A stretch of DNA of 56,592 bases from Bacillota bacterium (GTDB lineage: Bacteria; Bacillota_A; Clostridia; Lachnospirales; Lachnospiraceae). Positions 45,501 to 54,241 of the stretch are shown piece after piece; position 1 is the stretch's first letter, and each line of letters opens with the position of its first letter. The position numbers were made by a program, and so were the translations under genes. The notes under the pieces were generated by a model. It ran no database searches, was not told the origin of the DNA, and saw nothing but the letters and a program-made list of their open reading frames with translations. Where the stretch lies: assembly GCA_023443925.1 (NCBI GenBank), contig JAEZSL010000172.1:1-56592 (forward strand). The letters are read 5' to 3'.

Positions 45501-47540
45501 TTATAAGGTTTTATTTTTTGCTTCATCCTTTTCCAAATTTTTATTTTCAATTGCTTCCTGTGCGGCAGCCGCATCATCCATATCTTCTCTCCAGGGTTTA
45601 TGCTCAGTACTATCAAGGGATACTCCAAGTTTCTCCATGGTGATAAATTTTAAAAGGGATTCAACGATAGTCCCGCCGTTACCAGCATCAGTTCCACCGG
45701 CACCCATATTTACCATTGTCTTAGGTACAATATCCACCTGAGCATATTTTATGGCATCGGAGAGCTTATCCGTAATTTCTTGTATTACCCGGAATTCTGC
45801 TCCTCCATAAGCCTTGACCTGTGCATCAATTGCCTTTGCCTTAGCCAGACCCACATTGCTTTCCTTTGAAGCTTCCGCTTCACCTTCCAAGGTAATTCTT
45901 GAGGAATTTGCCTTGGCAAGGGCGATAATCTGATTTGCCTCTTGTTCGGCTTTGCTGGCCAACGCAGCACCACTATTACGCTCTATGTCAATCTGAATCT
46001 TAGATTTTGTCAGGAAGCTCTGCTGCTCTGCAATTGCCTGCGCTTCACGCAGGGATTTCTCACTTTCCGCTGCTGATTGCTGCTTCTGATAAGTAATCTT
46101 CTTCTCTTCTGCAATCTGCCTTTCTCTAAGCTGGGTTAGGATATTTTCAATCTGAACATCAGAGGTCGCTGATTTCGGTGTACCTATTAGTACCTCCTCC
46201 AGCTGAAGGTTATATTTGTGGAACTTATCCAACATCTCTCCTAAAGCTCTTTCACGGATTTCACTTCTCTCCTGGATTAGTTCTATTAATGTTTTTGTCT
46301 GGGCAACATCTTTAAAATATGCACTTACCAAAGGGTCAAGAGACTGGTTGACCAACATATTAATGTCCCCAAAGCGCTGTATAACCCAGGGAGCCTGTTT
46401 ATAATCAATATGCATTACTACCGACAGAGGCAGGGATGGCTCAAAGGCATCCTTTGTTATAATATCCACCTCCGTTAAATTCTCATCATATTTATGGGAA
46501 CCGACCTCGGATTTGTTCCATTTCAAAATAATATTGGTGGTTGGTACAAGAACTACTTTTCCAGCATCCGTATTAAAGGCATATTTGCCTGGCATCAGGG
46601 GTTTTTCAAGAACTCCTTTACAGCCTTCGCCTACTAATTCCCCATGCTTATAACTATCACCGGTAGTATCCTTTCCTTCCTTACCAAAGAAGGAAACAAC
46701 AACACCTACAAAGCCGATGGGAACAACCGTCTTTGGACGAATTTCTACCGTAACAAATAAACGATTAACATAGTATGTACCGTCGGTTAATACCTGAATC
46801 TGCTTACCCCGTCTGCCTCCCAATTCTAAAAACTTCTCTGGGTCCTGAAAACTTGCATGCATTTCACCAACATACGGAGCTATAATTTCTCCTTCCTGAA
46901 GTGAGGGGCCATCATGTACCGTAACAATCCCCATGACATCACTTGCTTCTACGCTCTTTCCCATAATGATTACCGGACTGAACGCATTCCGCTCCAAGAG
47001 TGTTTTCTGCATTGTGACTAACTCCTCACGTTCATTCTTGGTGCTATTAAAGACAGCTTTTATATCTGTAGGAGTGATAACAATGAACTGGGCAAGATTA
47101 ATTGCGTAAGTTCCTTCTCTTAAAATGCCTCTTTGAGGCCCTCTCTGACCACCGTTTTTCAAAAATCCGGTTACATCCTGAAAATTATTCGCCTCTGCAA
47201 TTACCTTGCCCAGAGTCTGAATCGGTTCCAACGGTTTACCATCCCTGGCAAATATGTAAGCAATCTGACCCTGAGGAATCGTAATCAGCGGATACTTGTG
47301 TATCTTATACATTAACGTTGTTCTAAAATGAATACCGCCACGCAGCAGAATTGGCGCATAACCTGCCTCACCGTTCAGTGCAATAATAGAGTCCTTTAGA
47401 GATCCCTTAAGACTCCACCATTTTTCTACCACGGCTACCTGGTCAGAGGAAATAATCCTGAGGCCTAAAATCACATAAATCAAGAGGAAAAGAACAAAAA
47501 CTACACCTAAACAGATCCCTAATACCCAAAGTAAATCCAT
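45501..47540 (-). CDS. SPFH-domain (flotillin-like) membrane protein
   Basis: The 679-residue protein has one N-terminal membrane helix (VLGICLGVVFVLFLLIYVILGL) and an SPFH/prohibitin region that is longer than in classical flotillin. From about residue 460 there is a long Ala/Glu-rich coiled coil (SAAESEKSLREAQAIAEQQ, EAEASKESNVGLAKAKAI), as in flotillins. A disordered acidic tail closes the protein. Flotillins organise membrane microdomains and affect protein assembly and stress responses. It is monocistronic, with hairpins on both sides. GAAGGATAGG precedes the ATG. Confidence 0.85.
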   Translation of the reverse strand: MDLLWVLGICLGVVFVLFLLIYVILGLRIISSDQVAVVEKWWSLKGSLKDSIIALNGEAGYAPILLRGGIHFRTTLMYKIHKYPLITIPQGQIAYIFARDGKPLEPIQTLGKVIAEANNFQDVTGFLKNGGQRGPQRGILREGTYAINLAQFIVITPTDIKAVFNSTKNEREELVTMQKTLLERNAFSPVIIMGKSVEASDVMGIVTVHDGPSLQEGEIIAPYVGEMHASFQDPEKFLELGGRRGKQIQVLTDGTYYVNRLFVTVEIRPKTVVPIGFVGVVVSFFGKEGKDTTGDSYKHGELVGEGCKGVLEKPLMPGKYAFNTDAGKVVLVPTTNIILKWNKSEVGSHKYDENLTEVDIITKDAFEPSLPLSVVMHIDYKQAPWVIQRFGDINMLVNQSLDPLVSAYFKDVAQTKTLIELIQERSEIRERALGEMLDKFHKYNLQLEEVLIGTPKSATSDVQIENILTQLRERQIAEEKKITYQKQQSAAESEKSLREAQAIAEQQSFLTKSKIQIDIERNSGAALASKAEQEANQIIALAKANSSRITLEGEAEASKESNVGLAKAKAIDAQVKAYGGAEFRVIQEITDKLSDAIKYAQVDIVPKTMVNMGAGGTDAGNGGTIVESLLKFITMEKLGVSLDSTEHKPWREDMDDAAAAQEAIENKNLEKDEAKNKTL

Positions 47541-47684
47541 TTTACCTATCCTTCTTTCTAGATTCTTATTAATATTATATTTTACTCAATATAATTCACA
47601 CCTAAATATACGCCGATTTTTAGCAAAATACAACAGCGAATATTTAGGATATCTATGGAATCTGAAATGCAATCAATTTATAAA

Positions 47685-47737
47685 AACCATGAAACCCAGT
47701 TAAGGCTGTACCTCTTGCCTTGGCTGGGTTCATGGTT
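47685..47737 (-). terminator. Terminator after the GlsB-like gene
   Basis: AACCATGAAACCCAG (47685-47699) pairs with CTGGGTTCATGGTT (47724-47737) with one bulge. On the minus strand it is followed by TTTTTATAAA. The rest of 47541-47845 is AT-rich and holds the SPFH promoter region; no gene is seen. Confidence 0.8.
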
Positions 47738-47845
47738 CATTTTATGTGTAATTAAACTATAGATTTTTATGTGTTACGAGGATAGTAATAAATTTATTAA
47801 AGCATTCAAAAGGTTACGGCGATGAACAATGTTTCTATATAATGC

Positions 47846-48097
47846 CTATTTTCTCGAAAAGGCATTAATTATAGTAAGCAGTACAACTGATCCAATAAAT
47901 GAAACTAGTAAACTCCATATGTTGAAACCTGTTATTCCATTGCCACCAATAATATTAATTATAAATCCGCCGATAAATCCGCCCAAAATACCAACTAAAA
48001 TATTACTTCCTACTCCCATTTTCTTGTCATTACCTGTAAAAATACTGGCTAACCAGCCTGCTATACCACCTACAATAATCCAACTTATTATTCCCAT
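47846..48097 (-). CDS. GlsB/YeaQ/YmgE-family stress-response membrane protein
   Basis: The 83-residue protein has three hydrophobic segments rich in glycine (IISWIIVGGIAGWLASIF, ILGGFIGGFIINIIGG and a C-terminal helix), matching the transglycosylase-associated GlsB/YeaQ family. Members are small general-stress membrane proteins of unclear mechanism. GGAAAGGATAAAATT precedes the ATG. CsbD, another stress protein, is the next gene upstream on the same strand. Confidence 0.9.
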   Translation of the reverse strand: MGIISWIIVGGIAGWLASIFTGNDKKMGVGSNILVGILGGFIGGFIINIIGGNGITGFNIWSLLVSFIGSVVLLTIINAFSRK

Positions 48098-48187
48098 AAT
48101 TTTATCCTTTCCGCATCTAATTTTTATGCATTTTACTATTTTTTATTTAATTAATTCTTTACTTTATTCTTTATTTTATTTTAGTTT

Positions 48188-48418
48188 TTATTCACTTTTT
48201 TTCTGTTCTTTTTTATCGAGTTTATCAATTAATTCGTTCACTTTTTCAGAGGCCTTTTCCTTCAGAGATTCTCCTAATTCAGAAGCAGTTTCTGAAAGTT
48301 CACCTCGTTTTTTTTGAAGCTTTCCTTCCAGCTCAAGCTGTTCAGAGCCTATAATTTTTCCTGTACCTTCTTTAATTGTACCTTTTATTTTATCTAGTTT
48401 TCCATTATTATTTTTCAT
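48188..48418 (-). CDS. CsbD-family stress protein
   Basis: The 76-residue, highly charged protein carries the CsbD pattern KLDKIKGTIKEGTGKIIGSEQLELEGK. A Lys/Glu-rich helical tail (SEKVNELIDKLDKKEQ) follows. CsbD proteins belong to general-stress regulons in Bacillus; the molecular role is unknown. AAGGAGAATAAAAT precedes the ATG. It and the GlsB-like gene (90 bp apart) likely form a stress operon. Confidence 0.9.
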   Translation of the reverse strand: MKNNNGKLDKIKGTIKEGTGKIIGSEQLELEGKLQKKRGELSETASELGESLKEKASEKVNELIDKLDKKEQKKSE

Positions 48419-48679
48419 ATTTTATTCTCCTTATCTGTTAAATTAAAAGATTATAAGACCAGAGTTGATTAATCTTTGTTTAATTCTACAATAATTAACT
48501 ATTATTTTCAATACCCAAATTAAATAATCTATCTATTTTTGTTATTTTATTATTTTGTAAACATTATGTTATCATTTATCTCATATTAACATTTTATTAA
48601 TGTATATTATACGATTTGGCAGTTTTAATACAGAATTACCTTGAGATTTTATAAGTTTTCTTAAACTTTTACTACAAAT

Positions 48680-48744
48680 CTTTATGTAATCTTAATGTCA
48701 TCAAAGAAATCTTAATACCATCCTAATGTTGTACATGTTATACT
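48680..48744 (+). promoter_or_regulatory. Promoter with two pairs of 11-bp direct repeats (candidate KdpE sites)
   Basis: CTTTATGTAAT-CTTAATGTCAT (48680-48701) and CTTAATACCAT-CCTAATGTTGT (48711-48732) are two pairs of 11-bp direct repeats. TATACT (48739-48744) follows as the -10; there is no good -35, as expected of an activated promoter. The first pair is nearly identical to the repeats upstream of kdpD (52920-52941). The rest of 48419-48680 is AT-rich and includes the CsbD promoter. Confidence 0.6.
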
Positions 48745-48781
48745 ATTAAAATATGTATTTAATATTTTAAATCAATGCACT

Positions 48782-48877
48782 GGACGCATTGGCTGACGAA
48801 TGCTCCGGGTTATTACCATAGCAATCAGTACCTAACTAGCCAAGATACAACAAAGCGCTAGACAGAAACTGACCGGA
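48782..48877 (+). promoter_or_regulatory. Structured leader of the second AtpI-like gene
   Basis: Nested pairs TCCGG/CCGGA (48804-48808 with 48873-48877), TCAGT/ACTGA (48825-48829 with 48868-48872) and CTAGC/GCTAG (48836-48840 with 48857-48861) can form, ending 6 nt before the GGAAGG SD. An upstream hairpin GGA-C-GCATT/AATGC-TCC (48782-48806) would compete for TCC 48804-48806. This looks like a switchable RNA. No known class is recognised. Confidence 0.45.
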
Positions 48878-48898
48878 TTTTTGGAAGGAAACGAAAGA

Positions 48899-49276
48899 AT
48901 GATACCTCAAGCGAAAATAAGACAAGAAATTGCAAGTACCTCCCTCTGCGTGGCCGGCTTGTCTTTTATGTTAATTGGTTTTTATATAATTGCAGGCATG
49001 TTCAGTCATTCTATTATACTGGGTACGGCCGTTGGCGGTGCAGCCTCAATCGGGAATTTTATTTTAAATATATATACTGCAAAGTATTCTTCAAAATTTG
49101 ATCCAAAAAAAGCCGCCCGGATTGTACTGTATTCCAAAGTAATCAGAGCTTTTTTCATAGGTATTGTTGTCTATTTAATATTGTTGGTACCCCAGATACA
49201 TAATGCCACCGGCATACTTACATTATTTTTTCCTCAAATCAGCCGAGCAATCATATACCAAATTAAAAAAGAATAA
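48899..49276 (+). CDS. AtpI-like small membrane protein (paralogue of the 27.6-kb gene)
   Basis: The 125-residue protein has four hydrophobic helices. It shares LCVAGLSFMLIGF, a central KKA motif and the ending NATGILTLFFPQISRAIIYQIKK with the protein at 27552-27926. I chose the ATG at 48899, with GGAAGG upstream, rather than the TTG at 48881 that would start next to the SD; this also equalises the paralogue lengths. AtpI-family proteins assist ATP synthase assembly and have been linked to Mg2+/Ca2+ transport. Its promoter shares repeats with kdpD, suggesting K+- or osmolarity-dependent expression. Confidence 0.7.
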   Translation: MIPQAKIRQEIASTSLCVAGLSFMLIGFYIIAGMFSHSIILGTAVGGAASIGNFILNIYTAKYSSKFDPKKAARIVLYSKVIRAFFIGIVVYLILLVPQIHNATGILTLFFPQISRAIIYQIKKE

Positions 49277-49311
49277 CCGCAGATTGGCGTATTAATGTCC
49301 AATCTGCGGTT
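49275..49311. terminator. Strong hairpin terminator
   Basis: AACCGCAGATTGG (49275-49287) pairs perfectly with CCAATCTGCGGTT (49299-49311), followed by ATTTATTTTAT. It overlaps the stop region of the AtpI-like gene and lies before the 3' end of the convergent kdpE. Confidence 0.9.
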
Positions 49312-49432
49312 ATTTATTTTATCCAGGTTACTGATAATTCTGGTTATTCCTTTTCATGGTTTAACCGGTATCCGCATTGGTTTTCAGATAGAAGAAATTC
49401 TTACTCCATATATTTGACTCATTAAAGACGCT

Positions 49433-50149
49433 TTAACCGGATTTACCGTCTTCACCCACGCGGAGCATCCGGTAGCCCACACCAATATGGGTTTGTATAT
49501 ATTTAGGCTGCGAAGCTCCCTTTTCAATTTTTTTACGCAGAGTTGCCATAAAAACGCGCAAGGCAGGAATATCATTGGAATAATTCCCCCAGATCTCATG
49601 TAGAATATAATTATGCGTCAAAACCTTACCGACATTTTTAGCCAGCAGACATAGAAGTTTATACTCCATGGGTGTCAGGTGTATTTCCTCATCGTCCAGC
49701 CACGCACAGCCTGCGGCATAGTCTATCTTCATATTCCCATTTGTAAAGATGGTTGCGTCTCTTTGTAGTTTTTCGCTGTCATAACGCACCCTGCGCAGAC
49801 TGACCCTCAGCCGGGCAAGTAATTCATCCACACTGAAGGGTTTGGTTAGATAATCGTCTGCACCGGCGTCTAAGGCATCTATCTTGTCTCGATCCTCACT
49901 GCGTGCACTTACTACTATAATAGGCATATTCGACCAGGTTCTTACTTTTTTTATGATATCTATGCCATCCATGTCCGGGAGCCCCAGGTCCAGAATCATA
50001 ATATCCGGCTTCTTAGAGACTGCCTCAAAGATGGAGCCTTCTCCTGTTCCTGCCACATGATATTGATAGCTTTGCGTTTCAAGGGTGGTAGTAATCAACT
50101 TTTGAACGGCCTTGTCGTCTTCCACGACCAAAATTAATGGTTTATTCAT
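49433..50149 (-). CDS. kdpE: KdpE response regulator
   Basis: The 238-residue protein is an OmpR-family regulator: receiver domain with VEDDKAVQKLI, phosphoacceptor in IMILDLGLPDMDG (about residue 50), KPFSVDELLARL, and a winged helix (LTPMEYKLLCLLAKNVGKVLTH, ALRVFMATLRKKIE, GVGYRML). It activates kdpFABC when K+ is limiting. I chose the ATG at 50149, 8 nt after GGAGGTG; an ATG two codons earlier is too close to the SD. It overlaps the end of kdpD by 8 bp. Confidence 0.95.
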   Translation of the reverse strand: MNKPLILVVEDDKAVQKLITTTLETQSYQYHVAGTGEGSIFEAVSKKPDIMILDLGLPDMDGIDIIKKVRTWSNMPIIVVSARSEDRDKIDALDAGADDYLTKPFSVDELLARLRVSLRRVRYDSEKLQRDATIFTNGNMKIDYAAGCAWLDDEEIHLTPMEYKLLCLLAKNVGKVLTHNYILHEIWGNYSNDIPALRVFMATLRKKIEKGASQPKYIQTHIGVGYRMLRVGEDGKSG

Positions 50150-52838
50150 AAACATTCACCTCCTCAGCCTGCAAGGTAAATACAAAGATTGTACCATGCG
50201 GCAGGTTATCTCTTACATAAATAGTTCCCCCATGTGCATTGATAATGGATTTGCACAGGGGCAGACCCAAGCCAAGTCCACGCCGGCTGTCTGCACTGAT
50301 GTTTTCAGCCGTATAAAACATATCAAACAGTTTACTCTTTGCTGTATCTGAAATACCGGAGCCATCATCGGCTATTTCAACACTGACATAAGCTCCATCC
50401 CTTTTTGCTGTAATTACAATATGTGAGCCTTCCTGCGTGTATTTGATTGCGTTATCAATCATATTTATAATAACCTGAACGATAAGCCGTGAATCCATTT
50501 TGGCCATTATAAATTCATCTTCAATGACTGTCTCAATTGTATGCTCCACACTCCGTCTATTGATATGAAGTAATGCTTCCGCAATGACATCTTCCAAAAG
50601 CTCCGGCTGTATATTCATGTTCAGCGTTCCATTATCGATCCGTGTAATAGAAAGTAAATTTTCTACCAGATTAATCAGCCACATGGAATCATCATAGATA
50701 TCCGTATAAAGTCCCTGCTTTTGCTCCTCGCTTAAAACTTTGGAATTACCTCTTAGAATACCGGCATTTCCGGAAATACTGGTGAGAGGTGTGCGCAAAT
50801 CATGGGAAATTGCCCGAAGAAGATTAGCCCTGAGCTGTTCCTGCTCCATTTGTATGGATATTTGCTTTTGTGTCTCATTCAGCCATTCTTTTTCCAGAGC
50901 CAAAGCACACTCACCCAGCATTGCAATTACCAGGCTCTTTTCAAATATCTCCAAAGGAACCTGCTTATCTATGACAATACCAACAACGGCAAACACCTTA
51001 TCTTTTCCTCGTATCGCCAGGTAAAGGCATTTGGCAGCGGAAAGGGTATTTGTAGTAGCACCGGCCCGTTTATTGTTTTTATAAACCCATTCGGCCACCG
51101 TAAGCTCATCCTCTCTAAGATATGGTTTCAAATCTTCTGCTTCTTCACTGGCAAACACCATAGGATCAGACAGTGTATTTTGTTTGCTGAGATAAAAAAT
51201 TACCGTTCTGTCAAGCAATTTAACCATTTGCTGGGCCGTTTCTGTTATAATCTCTGATTGGTTGTTAGCCTGCTGCAATTTTTGGCTTGTTTCCAAAAGC
51301 ACCTCTGTCCGGTAAGACTTTTGTACCGCCTGGCGCGCCTGCTCTTTTACCCGTTTGGTCAGGGTGCTGGTGATGAGTGAGGAAGCAAGCATAACGATAA
51401 AGGTAACCGGATAGCTGGGAAGGGTCGCCTCCAAAGAAAACCGGGGTTCTGTAAATATAAAGTTAAATACCAGCACACTCAGTACAGAGGAGACCGCACT
51501 GTAGATTCTGCCTTTCGTAACAATAGAATTGACAAGTACGCCAAGGATATATGCTGTGATAATGTTCGCTTCACTAAAGCCAAGATACTCGAACCAGAGC
51601 CCGATTAACGTACAGGCGATTAAAATCCCTATGGTTTTAAAAGAATCTGCTAATGAAAACATCGCCGGCTTTGAAAATTTAGGTGTGCGTAAATGAAAAG
51701 AAGGATTTGTATCCGGAATAATGTATATATCCAAATTGGGAGCAAGCATAGAAAGCTTATCCACAAAATTGGTTTTGAAAAACCATCTTTTTATATGATT
51801 GGACCGCCCCATAACAATTTTTGAAACACGGCTTACTTTTGCATATTCTGCAATCTGGCCGGGAACATCCTCACCATATACGGTAGCAATTTGCGCTCCA
51901 AGCTGTTCTGCAAGCCTCAAATGCTCCCTTAGCCTTATTCGGCTTTTATCTTCCAATTCCGGTGTTTTCGATGTCTCCACGAACAATGCCGTAAAAGTAC
52001 CATGGAATGCATCTGCCATCCTCGCCGCTGTGCGGATCACTTTTGCATTAGATGAAGCAGAGGACAGACAAACTAAAATATGCTCATTGGAATAGGCACC
52101 GCTATTCTTTGATGGTTCGCTGTTTAGCATTGCAATACGATTAACCTGATCCGCGGTAAGCCGAAGAGCAATTTCACGAAGGGCAATCAGCTTTTCTTTG
52201 GTAAAAAAATTAGAAAGCGCCCTCTGTGCCTGCTCTTCACGATATATTTTACCTTTGTTAAGACGTTCAAGGAGTTCGTCCGGTTCAATATCGACAACTT
52301 CAATCTGTGCAGCACTGTCAAATACACTGTCGGGAATACGTTCACGTACGGTGATGCCTGTGATAGCTGAAACAACATCATTGAGACTTTCGATATGCTG
52401 AACATTGATGGTGGTATACACATCTATGCCTGCACGCAATAACTCTTCCACATCCTGATATCGTTTCGCATGGCGGCAGCCCTCGGCGTTGGTATGAGCC
52501 AGCTCATCCACCAAAATCAGTTCCGGCTTTCTGCGGAGAGCTCCATCCAGATCGAACTCCCTTAATTTAATATTCTTATAGTTTATTTCTAAAACCGGCA
52601 GGCTCTCCATACCCTCTAAAAGAGCTGCTGTCTCGGGTCGGGCATGAGGTTCTATATAGCCTGCAACCACATCGACACCGTTACTTTTAACTTCGTGTGC
52701 ATCCTTTAACATGGTAGATGTCTTGCCGACACCGGCTGCATAACCAAAGTAAATTTTTAATAACCCACGTTTTTTTTCATCAGGTATCACAGTTTGTTGT
52801 TCGGGAACAGCCTCCGAATATTTATAGACATCGCTCAT
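50142..52838 (-). CDS. kdpD: KdpD sensor histidine kinase
   Basis: The ~898-residue protein has the full KdpD layout. An N-terminal KdpD/Usp-like ATP-binding domain (GYAAGVGKTSTML, then ILVDELAHTN) leads into a universal-stress domain (HILVCLSSASSNAKVI) and four close membrane helices (TIGILIACTLIGLWFEYLGF onwards). A GAF region, HisKA with the phosphoacceptor in ISHDLRTPLTSISGNAG (about residue 680) and HATPase_c (GLGLGLPLCKSII) follow. It senses K+ limitation or osmotic stress. I chose the ATG at 52838 after GGGGCGTGAAA. A promoter and candidate KdpE repeats lie upstream, so the pair can be expressed apart from kdpABC. Confidence 0.96.
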   Translation of the reverse strand: MSDVYKYSEAVPEQQTVIPDEKKRGLLKIYFGYAAGVGKTSTMLKDAHEVKSNGVDVVAGYIEPHARPETAALLEGMESLPVLEINYKNIKLREFDLDGALRRKPELILVDELAHTNAEGCRHAKRYQDVEELLRAGIDVYTTINVQHIESLNDVVSAITGITVRERIPDSVFDSAAQIEVVDIEPDELLERLNKGKIYREEQAQRALSNFFTKEKLIALREIALRLTADQVNRIAMLNSEPSKNSGAYSNEHILVCLSSASSNAKVIRTAARMADAFHGTFTALFVETSKTPELEDKSRIRLREHLRLAEQLGAQIATVYGEDVPGQIAEYAKVSRVSKIVMGRSNHIKRWFFKTNFVDKLSMLAPNLDIYIIPDTNPSFHLRTPKFSKPAMFSLADSFKTIGILIACTLIGLWFEYLGFSEANIITAYILGVLVNSIVTKGRIYSAVSSVLSVLVFNFIFTEPRFSLEATLPSYPVTFIVMLASSLITSTLTKRVKEQARQAVQKSYRTEVLLETSQKLQQANNQSEIITETAQQMVKLLDRTVIFYLSKQNTLSDPMVFASEEAEDLKPYLREDELTVAEWVYKNNKRAGATTNTLSAAKCLYLAIRGKDKVFAVVGIVIDKQVPLEIFEKSLVIAMLGECALALEKEWLNETQKQISIQMEQEQLRANLLRAISHDLRTPLTSISGNAGILRGNSKVLSEEQKQGLYTDIYDDSMWLINLVENLLSITRIDNGTLNMNIQPELLEDVIAEALLHINRRSVEHTIETVIEDEFIMAKMDSRLIVQVIINMIDNAIKYTQEGSHIVITAKRDGAYVSVEIADDGSGISDTAKSKLFDMFYTAENISADSRRGLGLGLPLCKSIINAHGGTIYVRDNLPHGTIFVFTLQAEEVNVYE

Positions 52839-52876
52839 TTTCACGCCCCACTTCTATCATAGGATGTTTTATTACG

Positions 52877-52941
52877 ATTATATCACATTACGAATTATTA
52901 TTGTATTATGATTACCCATTTAACATTAAGATAGCATAAAG
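52877..52941 (-). promoter_or_regulatory. kdpD promoter with candidate KdpE direct repeats
   Basis: On the minus strand, CTTTATGCTAT-CTTAATGTTAA (52920-52941) is a pair of 11-bp direct repeats. A weak -35 TACAAT (52900-52905), a 17-bp spacer and TATAAT (52877-52882) follow. The repeats match those at 48680-48701 almost base for base, and resemble the TTTAxx-N5-TTTAxx layout of the E. coli KdpE site. KdpE autoactivation is inferred. Confidence 0.6.
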
Positions 52942-53064
52942 ATATTATATAATTTAATATAGTAATTCTCGTGATAAACTACTTCCTTAAGTGTCTCAAG
53001 CACATTCTGTCATTGGCTTTTTATTTCATAGGATACAATTTACCTATCAAGTTTGCGTGTCAAA

Positions 53065-53103
53065 TAAAAAAAACTGGCGGTAAAATAAATATTATCCGCC
53101 AGT
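53065..53103 (-). terminator. Intrinsic terminator after kdpC
   Basis: ACTGGCGG (53073-53080) pairs with CCGCCAGT (53096-53103), with further A-T pairs inside. On the minus strand the stem is followed by a run of eight U. It lies 38 bp after the kdpC stop and separates kdpABC from kdpDE. Confidence 0.92.
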
Positions 53104-53140
53104 AAAATTTATAAAACGGTGCCAGAGTATAACACCAAAC

Positions 53141-53776
53141 CTAATCCGTTTGTTCCGTCAATCCCAGCTCTTTTGCAATCTCAAGATTTACGTTCAGAAC
53201 ATTAACGGTTTCTTCGCCAAATAATCCAATTATCTTCCCTTGTGTATTTCTCTTCACAATGGCCTCCAGTGTTTCCTCTGACAGCCCGGTTGCTTTTGCT
53301 AAAGCCGGGACTTGAACTGCGGCTGAAGACAGACTGATATGTGGATCAAGACCGGAACCTGACGCAGTGAGCAAATCTGTCGGGATATCCTCCTTTTTAA
53401 CAGAAGGATTCGCATTCAAAAATTCTTCTATATCAGCTTCCACCCGTTTGACCAGCTCTGTGTTGGTAGGCGCATAGTTCTTTGAACCTGAACCCACTCC
53501 TGTATAATTACCGCTCTCTTTCTCCTCTTTGGTATAGGTGTTGTAATTTACCGCAGAAGGGCGATTCTTCATAAACCTCGGATCTGTAAAATCCTGTCCG
53601 ATTAATTCCGAACCTATGGCCTGCCCGTCAATTGTAATAAGGCTTCCGTTTGCCTGATGCGGAAAGAGGAGCTGACTGATTCCCGTAAGCAAAAGGGGAT
53701 AAGCCAGGCCGCAGATTAGAAGCATCGTCGCGGTAATGCGCAGCGGATTCTTAATTCCTTTGAAAACTTTCATCAT
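53141..53776 (-). CDS. kdpC: K+-transporting ATPase subunit C
   Basis: The 211-residue protein has one N-terminal membrane helix (ITATMLLICGLAYPLLLTGISQLLFP) and a KdpC domain: GSELIGQDFTDPRFMKNRPSA, NYAPTNTELVKRVEADI, DLLTASGSGLDPHISLSSAAVQVPALAKATG and VNVLNVNLEIAKELG. It is an assembly and affinity subunit of KdpFABC. GGAGGTAATAAAAT precedes tandem ATGs. Confidence 0.97.
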   Translation of the reverse strand: MMKVFKGIKNPLRITATMLLICGLAYPLLLTGISQLLFPHQANGSLITIDGQAIGSELIGQDFTDPRFMKNRPSAVNYNTYTKEEKESGNYTGVGSGSKNYAPTNTELVKRVEADIEEFLNANPSVKKEDIPTDLLTASGSGLDPHISLSSAAVQVPALAKATGLSEETLEAIVKRNTQGKIIGLFGEETVNVLNVNLEIAKELGLTEQTD

Positions 53777-53869
53777 ATTTTATTACCTCCGAATTTGTGC
53801 TTGAAAGCAGTTGGTTTTGTCTAACTCCAGATAAATGTGGCTCGCTGCCGGACTTTATTGGCTAAGACA

Positions 53870-54208
53870 CTATATGTGGAGCTTTTCGTTATAAATATCT
53901 TCTCCCAACACTTGATTTACCGATCGGATAAAGATCCTATAATCTCTGTCTTTGTCAGTTCTGCTATGAACTGCCGCAGACATGATTTTTTCAATATCTG
54001 TCTTATTTATACTATAACATTCACTCAAAATGGCTTTGACTTCATCGGGAGGAGCACCTTTATCAAATTTATCTGCCGCTTTATAAACTTTCTCCTCCCC
54101 ATAAAATCCGGAATTTTTCAAATCATGCCATTCCAATACTTTCTTGTAGACGTAAACGATGACGAATGCAATGGCCAGTATGCCGACATTCACTAAAAAT
54201 CCATCCAT
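53870..54208 (-). CDS. Small membrane protein inserted in the kdp operon, unknown function
   Basis: The 112-residue protein has one N-terminal membrane helix (VNVGILAIAFVIVYVYKKVL) and a charged cytoplasmic domain (KAADKFDKGAPPDEVKAILSECYSINKTDIEKIM). It is encoded between kdpB and kdpC, 33 bp after kdpB, with GGAGGTTATTCT before its ATG, so it is certainly part of the operon. It is too long for KdpF (about 29 aa), although its single helix recalls it. I do not recognise the family. Confidence 0.75.
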   Translation of the reverse strand: MDGFLVNVGILAIAFVIVYVYKKVLEWHDLKNSGFYGEEKVYKAADKFDKGAPPDEVKAILSECYSINKTDIEKIMSAAVHSRTDKDRDYRIFIRSVNQVLGEDIYNEKLHI

Positions 54209-54241
54209 AGAATAACCTCCATTTTAATGACCTACAGCCTG

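Noticed and set aside
45422..45628. Basic 68-codon minus-strand ORF at the 3' end of the SPFH gene
   Set aside because: Mostly an alternative frame of the SPFH coding sequence, lysine/arginine-rich by composition, with no convincing RBS.
48790..48870. CUGACGA and GAAAC blocks resembling a hammerhead ribozyme core
   Set aside because: The stem II and stem III pairings and a cleavage triplet are not in the required places.
53870..54208. Calling the small kdp-operon gene kdpF
   Set aside because: KdpF is about 29 residues and precedes kdpA; this protein is 112 residues, lies between kdpB and kdpC, and has a large soluble domain.
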